64,000 bases of DNA from Bactericera cockerelli. Its lineage: Eukaryota > Arthropoda > Insecta > Hemiptera > Triozidae. The translations under genes were made by a program, and so were the position numbers. The DNA lies in the NCBI GenBank assembly GCA_024516035.1, contig CM044960.1, positions 14,882,380 to 14,946,379 of the forward strand, given 5' to 3'. Each line of letters begins with the position of its first letter. Within the stretch, counting starts at the first letter, position 1. Positions 32,901 through 44,900 of this stretch are shown piece by piece. The notes below the pieces were generated by a model. The model was not told where the DNA came from. It made no database searches and saw only the letters and a list, made by a program, of their open reading frames with translations.

Positions 32901-35900
32901 ACATTTTTGGAAATGTCTTTAAATAAAAAGTACTTTGGTGCAAATATTATTTTTTTAATATTAACTGTTTGCAAATGGCGTCCAACTTTGTGTAAACAGT
33001 GTAAAGTCTAGAAACCCCTGAATATCTTTTGTAAGAGCTTTTTCAGTAAATTTAAAATTGTGCACGGTAATCGGTGGTGATTTGACCTTCTCTTAAAATG
33101 GGCGTGATTTTTGGTACCGGCCCCCATGTCGGGGCCAGGGGGCCAACTACATTTTTTCAAATACGAACCCCCACCTTGCGATACATTTTTGGAAAGGTCT
33201 TTAAATAAGAAATACTTTGGTGCTTCAATCCAAAAATGAATAGAATAGAATAGAATAAAAATATAATTGTATTTCTCAATAAGAGTTTACAATAGAGGTT
33301 GGGATGCAGGTTATTTAAACATAATTCTAAAATTACATAATAAAATTTTAAAAACAATTACTTCATTCTATTATTTTGTGCCACATAAATTTTCCCCCCA
33401 TTTTTCTTCTTCTTTTTCCTTTCTATTATTATTATTTTAAATGTTTAATATTACTGTATGAATAATTATATAAAAATTTAAATACTATACAAATATATGA
33501 TAAATCAAATCTAATTGAACGAAAATATAAAAGATAAATAAAAGAATATGATAAATAAAATCTAATCAAACGTAAATATAAATATATGATAAATAAAATC
33601 TAGTTGAACGTAAATATAAATATGTGATAAATAAAATCTAATTGAACGTAAAAATGTAAATATATGATAAATAAAATCTAATTGAACGTAAAAATATAAA
33701 TATATGCAAAATAAAATCGAAATAAACATAAATACAATAAATAAAATCTATAAATAACGTAAAAATATAAATATATAAAAATAAAATCGAAATAAACATA
33801 AATACAATAAATAAAATCTATAAATAACGTAAAAATATGAATATATAAAAAATAAAATCGAAATAAACATAAATACAATAAATAAAATCTATAAATAAAC
33901 TAATTGAACAAACTATTCATTTCGTAGAAAAGATCTCAGTTTCAACGCTCCTAAAACATAGAAATATAGATTGTTCAGATGAGTCTTCGACTGGATCACC
34001 AACAATTCCTCTACAGAGCTGCCCATTTCACGTAAAAATTTCATCCTTAAGGGTGCGTAGTGGGGACATTCTAATAAAAAGTGTTGTATGTTTTCAGGCT
34101 TATTTTGATTGCAGACACTACATAGTTCTTCCTGGTCCCAGCCGAATGACATCTTGTTGATGAAAAACCTAAGATTTTTCCCACTAAGGCGAAGTTGGGC
34201 GGCCACTCTACTTCTTTCTATCGGGCCTGGTTCCAGTAGGTAGCGTGTAACAAAGCTTTGTTTTGGTGTTGGGTTTTCTGGTCTAATCTTAATGTCCTTG
34301 TACATGATGTTGTATGAGGATCGAAGGAGTGATTGCCAATCTTCTTTGACTAGTGACGAATAATAAGTGTGTAGAATGTCTTCTCTTTTCTCCTCAAGCA
34401 TATTACTAGACTGTGCTTCCCATAAATATCCAAATTCCAATTGGACAAGCTTGTCTTTCAGGAGAGTACACCAGTTATATTTGGCAACATTACAGGATCT
34501 CTGATCAAGTAGGACCAGTTGGTCGTAACATGCTCGAGGGTATCTATCAGTTGTCATCTTTAAGAGCTTTCCCCACCATTCTAATATCTGGCAAAATGCG
34601 TAATAAAAGAGCTTGACAACACCCATTTCAAGGCGCAACATGTAGCTGGCTGTATTTCTCGGCAGACAGTAAATAGATTTGTAAAATAAAGTTTGACATT
34701 TTTCAATAGTTCCCTCATATCGTAATGCCCAAATCTCAGACCCATAAAGTAGCGTAGATCTCACTATAGCTTGGAATAGTTTGACTCGGCTATCCAGAGA
34801 GTCAGTTTTGGAGCTGATGAGAATCTGCCTCACATTCCCCACGGCCACTCTTCCTCTCGACAGCGCTTGTTCTGCGGCTTTATAAAACACCCCGTGGGAT
34901 GAAAACAAAACACCTAGATAGTTGTATTCGTTCCGTATCTCCATCTGATTATCCTGGTAGTGGAAGGCATCTCGTGCTGACACTCTGCCTCCTCTTCTAA
35001 ATATAACAACTTTAGATTTTGATACATTGACCATCATTTTATTTTCTAAGCAGTAAGAACTAAGAGCGTTTAACTTTTTTTGAAGATCAATTTTATCAGT
35101 GGCGAATAGTATAAGGTCATCCGCGTATAACAAAAGCAAGATGTCTGAAACCTCATTGATACTAATGCCATTCAACCCTTTGTTTCTTAAAAATAATTCT
35201 AGGTCGTTCAGAAATATTAGAAAGGTAAGCGGAGAGGCTGAGTCACCCTGTAATACGCCTTTGGTGATTTTCCTCGCGGTTGACAATTTATTACTGACCC
35301 TGATTTGTGCTTCGGCACTGTTGTAAATTTTTTCAAACATTGAAATGATTTTTGGTGTGATTCCAGCATTGAACATTTTAATTTTCAGTAAGTAATGGTC
35401 AACTTCCAAGAATGCCGATTTATAGTCAATAAAGGCGGCGTATATTTTCCTGTGCCGTATGAGATATATACTAGGGTGGGCCGAAAAAAGCGAATTTTTG
35501 AATCGAGAATTTTAATAGCAAAAAAAAGTTGAAGCATGGTCAGACGTTTCCAAAAATATAACTTTTGTCGAAATCGGATGTTATCTTCCACTGCCGCAAA
35601 GCGGTTGAAGTTTGGCGGAAAAGTCGAAAAATGGCATTTTGGACCCCACTTTAAGAAAATTATAAAAATAGCAGATGAACATCTAGAAAGCTCAAATTTG
35701 TTTTAAATTATTTAATATGTGTTCTCATTTTATTTTTAGACTAAAAATAATGAGCTTTTTGAACTCTGTTCTGTATACAGGGTGATCCAAAATAATGACA
35801 TTTCACATTTTCATGTGATTTATATGGGGTATATTATGTTTATATTTATTGAATTATTTGAATTAATCCTTCGATATGGGCAAACAAAATCATCAAATAT

Positions 35901-38900
35901 TAAATATGTGATAGTGCTGGACAGTTTGGATGATATTTGCACACTTCAGACATACAGGGTGGCCAAAATTTTCATAAATTATGATGACTTTTTTATGTAC
36001 TTTTAGTTCATGGTTTTTTTACATTACAACCATGTAAATATTATGCTAAGCCGTTTTTAGGGACATAAAATATAAATAAGGATTATAGAAAGGATTATAA
36101 GACAGTCTCTTATCCAAGATATTCCGTATGGAGCCCAGGTGATTGATGGAAAGTGTTGGGTGGAAGGAAATTTTCACCCAAGACAGTGCACCTTGGGAAA
36201 TATGTTATATAGGGAACGTATTCCTTTATCGTTGTTGCAATTTTACCTTATACTTTGACCATTTTATTTCCTGCATTATTGTTATCAAAATAACTGTATA
36301 AGTTCCTAGCTACCATGTGTATTAGGTGGCTACACCACGCGACGAAGATCTCCCGAAGCCTCCCAACAACGAATTTTTTTATATCGCGTCTTTTGATATC
36401 GTTCCGACCTAGTTCTGTGGAGTCTCTCTGCATTTTAAGAATTTTAATGGCTTATAATGGCAAATGGATTTCTGAAGTTATACATATACATTACACCTAT
36501 TTCCATTGGGAAAAAAACTAATGATTCAGCAAAAATAACCAAATGGGTTCATAAAATATATCATAATTATGTATATTATGCTGGTCTTTCATTCTATTTG
36601 TGGTTTCAGAAAAAAATAAAGTAGGTAAGTCCTTCAGATTAAAAAAATGCAAATCACTTTGGTATTGGTAACAAATTAACAACAACAACTGGTACCTCAA
36701 ACGCAAAAATGTACCTTAAACAATGGCTTTTCTCTCGCTTAAGAGCGAGGGAATGTTACATCTATTTTTAGTACTGTGCCCAGTGGAAAATCATCAGAGG
36801 AGATTCTATTTATTGTCTAAAGAAATGTAAGCTAATTTACTGAACTTCTACTGATGAGCAAACAACTATATCATTAAAAGAAAGTTATAATACTTGTGTT
36901 AATCTCTTTCACGATATCACAACTACTCAAAATCTAGTTACTAAATCTCCGCTGAATCCAGGACTTGAACCACCGACTTCCAGGTTAGAGGTTACAAGTG
37001 CGCCGCCTTATCGATCAACTATATCATTATATTATGTATAGAGAAAATTTGTTGATCTTATATTGTTTATGCTGCCACTCCAATGTTACTACGAGATATT
37101 TCCCAAGGTGCACTGTGTTGGGTGAAAATTTCCTTCCACCCAACACTTTCCATCAATCACCTGGGCTCCATACGGAATATCTTGGATAAGAGACTGTCTT
37201 ATAATCCTTTCTATAATCTTTATTTATATTTTATGTCCCTAAAAACGACTTAGCATAATTTTACATGGTTGTAATGTAAGAAAAACCATGAACTAAGTAC
37301 ATAAAAAAAGTCATCATAATTTATGAAAATTTTGGCCACCCTGTATGTCTGAAGTGTGCAAATATCATCCTAACTGGCCAGCACTATCACATATTTAATA
37401 TTTGATGATTTTGTTTGCCAATATCAAAGGATTAATTCAAATAATTCAATAAATATAAACATAATATACCCCATATAAATCACATGAAAATGTGGAATTT
37501 CATTATTTTGGATCACCCTGTATACAGAACAGAGTTCAAAAAGCTCATTATTTTTAGTCTAAAAATGAAATGAGAACACATATTGAATAATTTGAAACAA
37601 ATTTGAGCTTTCTAGATGTTCATCTGCTATTTTTATAATTTTCTTAAAGTGGGGTCCAAAATGCCATTTTTCGACTTTTCCGCCAAACTTCAACCGCTTT
37701 GCGGCAGTGGAAGATAACATCCGATTTCGACAAAAGTTATATTTTTGGAAACGTCTGACCATGCTTCAACTTTTTTTTGCTATTAAAATTCTCGATTCAA
37801 AAATTCGCTTTTTTCGGCCCACCCTAATATATACTAATTATGCTGGAGAGAGTAAACAAATTATCCGTGCATCCTCTGCCGGGGCGGAATCCTGATTGTG
37901 CTTCTATGAATTTGTTGTTAGTTTCACACCAGCAAAGTATTCTTTGGGCCAGAAGATGCGTGGCTAACTTTAACATATTATTTAGTAGTGCAATACACCT
38001 GAAGTTGTTTGGGTCTTTAGCATCACCCTTTTTATGCAGCATAAAAAAATGAGACTTAGTCAATTCATTTGGTAGATTCCCTCCGTTGAACAAATAGTTA
38101 AGAAATCGCAAGATATCCTGTCTCCAGTTATCGTCCAGTAATTTTATATATTCATTTAACACGTTATCTGGGCCAGGACTTTTGCCATTTTTCAATTTTG
38201 AAATACATGTATTCAGCTCACCAATGCAAAAATCTGAGTCGTCCATTGAGTCTCTCATTTCGTTATTTAATTGAAGAGGAAGCACAGTATCACGGGCTGG
38301 AAATACTTGTACGAGATATTCATTCCATGCTGACATAGGAATCTGCTGACATTTGTTTTCTTTCTTGGGTTTAAATTTTAAAACAATTTTCCAAAACTCA
38401 CTAGCATTTTTTACATCACGTAGCTTGCTTTTAAAATTTTCTTCGTGGGTCTTTTTTCTCTCTTTACACAAAAGGAAGTATGTTTTCTTAGTTTTATGAA
38501 ATAATAATAAATCATCATTGTCTCTTGATTTAGACCATTGTTTATACTGTTTCCTCATTGTTTTTTTAAGCTGCCGACATTCTTGATTGAACCATGGATT
38601 TCTGTTGTAAATAAATTTCGTATTAGATTTATAATGACGAATCATTTGGAGGTGAGATGCTGTGTCAAGGACTTTCTGTTTTAGGTGACAGTAGATATTT
38701 CCTGTTTCTTGTGGCGAGACATAGTTAGCATTAATTAATTCCCTGAAGTCTTCTGCCTTTTCGTCACACCAAATGTAACGAGTTATAACGTTATCTGGTC
38801 CACTCTGGATGTGAACGGAGGCATTATGAGCCCCCCAATCAAAGCTCAATCTGAGTACAACAGGCAGATGATCTGAGGTAAGAAAATCTTCGGAGACACA

Positions 38901-41900
38901 CAGCTCCCGCACTTCCGAGCACAACTCTAAGGCGATCCATACCAGGTCAACCACGCTTTTTCCAATCTTGCTAATGTAAGTATACCGACCTGGTATGTCA
39001 CCAAGAGTTCTGCCATTCAGTGCAACAAGCCCATATCCCTCCATGAACTCTATCAAAGATTCACCTCTCCTGTTCAGAACTTGGTCCAGAGAGCACCGTT
39101 GAGGAAGCAATGAGAAATCCTGCGCAAAACCATCCATGAAGTTTCCATCCGCAATACGTGAATTGAAGTCTCCTCCTATTAAAATGTTAGAGTAACCCCG
39201 TTCATATAAATCACTAATAACTAGACTTAGCAAATTCAGAGCCTCACTTTGATCATAATTTGGACTAATGTATATGTTGCCAAGTATGAGACTCGAACTT
39301 GTTCCGATTATTTTTACAATTAACCATAAGTTCGAACTATCAATTATTTCAAGTTTTATGTCGTGTTTGTAAAAAATAATTAGACCTCCACTAGCTCTTC
39401 CCTTCTGTTTGTTTTTTATTGCCGGGGTTGACACTATATTGTAAAACTTCTCAAATAATTGTAAGCGAGGTGTATCTGTTAGCCATGTTTCACTTACGCA
39501 AATTACGTCCCAATACAGAAGCATTTTAAATTCATTGGAGTCCAAATTATTTAATTTTGAAATTCCATTTATATTCCAGAATGTGATTTTGATGTTATTT
39601 TTGTGCTGCACATTACTATCGGGTTCAACTAGGTGTGGAGTTACGAGGTCTCCTGATCCGATATTTTTCGCTGAAAAAAATCCTCTATACCGGGCTGTGA
39701 TTGCTTTGAACCAGTTATTACTCCAGCGGGGAGCCTCCCAGCTGAAGCAGAGGGGTTGATATTCTGAGGCGTTGTGGCTTGATCGACCATCATGATGTCC
39801 TCAGCTCCGAAGAGACCTGCAGCAAAGAGACCTGCACTACCGGACCCGGAGGAGGAGTGACCAAAGTAATCTTCAGTTATTCCATTGTGACGTTTATTTT
39901 GAAGTTCCTCGGGGAGTGAGATAGCGCTCGTTTTGATCTTACTTGTCTACTCAGCGATTCAGGAGCACCTACTTCTGATTCGAAGTTTCGTGTTATCAAA
40001 CGATCGTACTTAACAATTGCAAATTTTCCTTCCGCTCGCAGCTGTCTCATCTGTGCAAGGAGTGGCTTTCTTTTTTCTCTTACTTCCGGTGGAAAGTCTT
40101 CACGTATACTGATGCCTGTATCCTTAAGAGCTTTGCTATTCCTTAGAATTGTTTCTTTTCTACGCTCCGTGGTGAATGCGACAATGATGGGTTTGTTTTC
40201 AGCCTCCCAGGTACCCTGTCGTTTACAAAAGTCAACTTCGCTCAAGGAAAAGTCTACAAGGGATAATTTTTGGACAAATAAAGTCAAAATTTTCTCTTCT
40301 AGATCAGACTTTTTTTCCATAGGCTCCCCTTGGATTCCAAATATAATAACTCTTTTTCTGTGAAAATCCTGTTTTAAAGTTTTAATTTCTTTACTATGTT
40401 TGTTGACCTCAACATTTATTGGCCCTAGGTTACCTTGAATAGTGTCCAACTTCTTATTCACAAGTTCGTCACTTTTCTTCATAGACTCCATTGCGGTTCT
40501 GATTGATTTCATTTCTCCTATGAGTTCCATCATATATTCTTCTGTAGTCATTGTTAAAACAAGAAAATATAAATAAAATAAAAATAAAAAAAAATAAATA
40601 AAAAAATTGAAATCGGAGCAAAAAAATACCTCCCCTTACAAAAACGAACACCACACCTCCGATCTCCAATATCAGAAACCTCTCGGAAGTAAAATATTTA
40701 AAAAAAGAAGAAGCTAAAAGCACTGCTTTTGAGAGTGTTGTATTGTTATATTCAATGTAAAGAAAATTATAACCTGCAGAAAATCGAACTCAGATCTTCA
40801 AAATGGCTAGTCTCTTTTTGCAGAAATTCGGTGTGGGCGATAAAGCAAAACATGAAAACTGTGTTTGTTCCTATCATAAAATTCAAGGTAGGTATATGGG
40901 GAATCAATATCAACCAATTACCCACGCAAAAAAAAAAAATAAAAAAAAATAAAAAAAAAAAAAAAAATAAATAATAATAATATAAAAAATTTAATAAAAA
41001 AAAATCAGGCGAACATAAAACACATTACACAACACATAAAATACATAATTATACTTAATGATAAAAAAGCATTACATAGATAATCAAAGCCTTTATAGGA
41101 CTCTAGTACATATAGCTGCTATGACTGAAATGTCTCATAGTTCGGATAGGGGTGAGTTTATAAAAAGAAAGACAGATTTACCTACAATAATATTTTGTGA
41201 TAAATAAATTTCAAGCCATTCCCGCTAATGACACTTCGATTTCTTCCATGAAGTCTGTGCTTTTTCTCCGTTGACGTCTACAGTGTTGCAAGCTGCTTCG
41301 AGATTATCTCTTCTGATTCTCTAATTTCTCTGATGGAGATATTTGATCTTGTGAACGATTCTTGATAGTGATATTATGCTCGTTGTACAACGTTATCAGA
41401 GTTCGTTATCTGTTTTGGTTTTTGAAAATAAACAAACAGACGTTATCACGAAATTGTCTGAATTACATAAACTTAACAATGATATCATGATCGAAAATGA
41501 ATTGATTCAATGAGCTTTTATTTTAATCTAGTATTCAATTCCATTGTGTATATTAGGAATTCACTACACTTATTTATCTGCAAATAATAATCCTCCGCGA
41601 TATCGAAAGTTACAGCAACGATAGTTCTTTCATTTAATTTGTTGATGTGATTTTTTTTTTTAAATTTATTTATATATTTAGTCAAGATTCATATTATGGA
41701 AATCAGTAGATAAGGTACTCCCGATATATTCTTGATATTCAATGAAATTCTAATCTTTTAATGTGAAAGTGAAAAATGATTTGTGTCTTGAGAAATGTAC
41801 AGTAAGTATTTTTTGTTTGCTTGTTATTATTTACGTCTTGTTTCTCAATCCAAAAATGTATCGTAAGGTGTGGTTTCGTATTTAAAAAAATGTAGTTGGC

Positions 41901-44900
41901 CCCCCTGTCCCAGACAGGGGGGCCGGTAAAAAAAATCGGCCCCATTCTAAAATAAGGTCTGATTACCACGGATTACCGAACCTAATTTTAAATTTACTGA
42001 AAAAGCCCTTTCGAAAGATACTCAGGGGTTTCCAGACTTTACACTACATACACAAAGTTGGACGCCATTTGCAAACAGTTAATATTAAAAAAATAAAATT
42101 TGCACCAAGGTATTTCTTATTTAAAGAAATTTCCAAAAATGTATCGTAAGGTGGGGGTTCGTATTTAAAAAAATGAAGTTGGTCCCCCTCGCCCCGACAT
42201 GGGGGCCGGTAACAAAAATTGGCCCCACTTTAAAAAGAAGGTCTTACTACCCCGATTTACCATACAAAATTTTATCTTTACCGAAGAAGCTATTTGAAAG
42301 TTATTCAGGGGTTTCCAGACTTTTGCCCCACCCTGTATAGTGGTGCTTTATTTAGACTGTCGGATCGAGACAGGGAGTCCCATTACGCTAACAGACATAG
42401 ATAGTTAAGAAAGCTTGAATCTGACTTACCTGACACGACAGAGATGATGGATTTCCCATTTGAAAACGACAAGAAGGGATGACTATCTGGACTCTGAATT
42501 TCTGTCGACGATCTTTTCAGCTTGGGCATTTTGTAGTGGATTTTCCACAAGTGGTACACGTCTTTGAATACTGTCCATACCTGAAAATACATGAAAAGTA
42601 AACTTGTAGACTATTGTAGAGTAGGTATTAGAAGAAGAGTTGACTATTGTAGAGTATTAGTAGTCACCGTGGCAGAGTGAGTTAGCGCGCTAGGCATTGC
42701 ACGCATGGTGACCTGGGTTCGATTCCCAGCGGGGTAGGATTTTTTCTGCTCTGTACTTGGATGTTCGGGGTCCACTCATACCTCGTGAGGAAAAATGAGT
42801 AGCTGCTTTGATGTGAAGCAGCGACCAGTGGCAGAATCATAGGCAAAAAAAATAATACAAGATATTGTAAATTGAATTGGTAAAGTCCTATGATTCTGCG
42901 CTACCCACTAAAATTGTGACATAATAACACAAAGAAAAAACATTATTATTATTATTATTATTATTATTAGAAGAAGACTATTGTAGAGTATTAGAAGAAG
43001 AGTTGAATGCTTCATTAGTGGTATTCTTGAATTTTATTCCGACTACCTACCTATCCTGTTTCAGAAAAAAAAGAGAAATCATGCCACGTTTGAGTTGAGA
43101 GGTATAAAAAGAGAACTAAATAGGTTTTCTATTCATTACAATCATAACAGTAATCTGGAAGTAAAATCTATCTCGTAGGCTTGACATTTATTTTATTTTA
43201 CAGGTTTGAAATATAAAAAGTTCATAGCGAATGGCAGACCCTGTATAAAAATCATTTATAGTAATAATGTCAAGATAGTTATAAGCTATAATTACAAAGA
43301 AAACATTTATAAGGTGAGTACGAATACTTAGTTCTGCGACAAATGATTACAGGAAAAATTTAGAATAAAATACTGCACATTGCATACACGTATAAATATA
43401 AGGCGTGCATACAAATATTTTCTCTGTAACTGCCTGCGATGAGGTTTTTTTGCTAAACGTTTCTTAAACATCTTGGATGGAGGGTAAAACCCTCCATCCA
43501 AGATGTTTAAGGGTTTTACCCTCCATCCGCTCAAAACTCACAAAGTCGGATTTGAATGATCAAGCATCCAAATTCTAACCTCGATGGACGTTGCTTACCT
43601 TTAGTGACACAACGAAATCTGGTGTTCTCAACGTGCTATCCACACTTGATAATAAGGTTTGGACCAGACAAGTAGCACAAACACATTTCTTTGCTCAAAA
43701 GTGTGTTTCTCGTGGCTGGTGTTCCATTTGGAACACCAGTTTCAAATTTAAAATAGTTTATATGGCAAAACCTTCCACACAAAATTTCAGCACTCTTCAT
43801 CTTTTTGTCCCGTCCATATAAATACATAGAGGTGATTAAGGTATTGCAATGACAGTAAAATTAAAATGATTCAACCGATCAGCTCGATTAATAAGGTGGC
43901 AATATCATAAACGGAGGTTGGTGGTTCGAGTCCCATGTTCAGCAAAGATTTAGTAAAGAGAATTCGAGAAATCGTGACATTGTGACTAACGCAAAGGTGA
44001 TAACTTAGCTCATTGCGCGTAATAGGATTACCTGTTCTATACTCTCTCGAATACTGATCTCATGAAAGCAGAGACACCCAATCTCCCGACATCTCCTGGT
44101 GCCATCTTCAGTCGTGACCATCCGGTCTCCCACCTGGTCTGTTTTGTTCCCCACCAGCACCACAGGGACGTCGTTGAAGCAGTCCTGATGGCAAAGTGTT
44201 GAAATTAGAACCAGTAAGACCAGTGGAGGAGTTATGGACAAACAAGACACGTAATAAGGGTGGTTCAGGTAGTAAGGGATATAAAAAGTACGGTAAAAGT
44301 CCTATAATTCTGCACGATGACATTTTTGTGGTCAATCGGTGAATTTTATTAAATAATTTAAAATATATTAAGTATTTAGAGTTAGTACTATTATAACAAA
44401 AGTAATGCTTAAAAAAAGCATTCCAATGTATAATACATACTTACCTATTTGTTTATTTATTTTAAACAGTGAACAGGAGGACCCTTTGCTAACTAAGCTA
44501 ATTACAATAATGGACCCTAAACCTATCTAACGCTATCTATACCCTAACAAACCTACTAAAGCTGATATCTAGTTACTTTGAGGCTTAGGCCAAGAAGACC
44601 CCGATCTATCTTGTTCTCAATTAAGATCTGATATGTACATAATTATATCAATTATAGGTAGAATGACTCTCTTATATTAACTTGTTAACTCTAAAGTGTG
44701 CCTCTCATTGGTTTGATCAACTAGCATGATTCTCGAGTTGATATTATTATTCTATTAATTTCACACACCAGCTTAGCTATAACAGTAGTAGTAAGAAGAA
44801 GTGTTGTAGATTGAAAAATAGTTGTTTATAGATTCCAATTATGAATAGGTAGACTTTGCTCGCGATAGAAACCTGGCCATGCACTTGTAAGACAGACATG

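Larger units (their letters stand above)
35464..37834. repeat. 8-bp target duplication of the hAT-like insertion
   Basis: ATATATAC at 35464-35471 and again at 37827-37834 directly flanks the element. Removing the element plus one copy restores the ORF2 reading frame. Confidence 0.9.
33239..41844 (-). mobile_element. Non-LTR retrotransposon (6.2 kb) with a hAT-like insertion
   Basis: A 14-bp direct repeat TCAATCCAAAAATG flanks it (33225-33238 and 41845-41858), a perfect target-site duplication inside the TIR element. The 3' end carries a (TTCTA)n tail at 33239-33258. From the 5' end: about 1.3 kb of A-rich leader with A/AAT runs (40920-41010), ORF1, ORF2, and a 3' UTR with about ten 43-bp tandem units (33480-33900). 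Removing the 2.36-kb insertion leaves about 6.24 kb. The clade is not certain; the ORF1 type and C-terminal Cys-His motif fit several insect APE-type clades. Confidence 0.9.
32709..42335. mobile_element. TIR element with 0.5-kb arms, split by a LINE
   Basis: The left arm (32709-33238) starts CAGGGTGGGGCAAAAGTCTG and is mirrored by the right arm (41845-42335), ending CCCCACCCTG. Each arm contains two diverged tandem copies of a roughly 290-bp unit (GGAAACCC..GAATATCTTT, GGGGGCCGGTA, CGATACATTTTTGG). Flanks are TATA on both sides, fitting a TA/TATA target duplication as in Tc1/mariner-type elements. No transposase frame belongs to it. Its interior is interrupted by the retrotransposon at 33239-41844. 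Confidence 0.8.

Noticed and set aside
33678..33878. Tyr/Phe-rich repeated peptide on the minus strand
   Set aside because: Produced by the AT-rich tandem repeat in the LINE 3' UTR.
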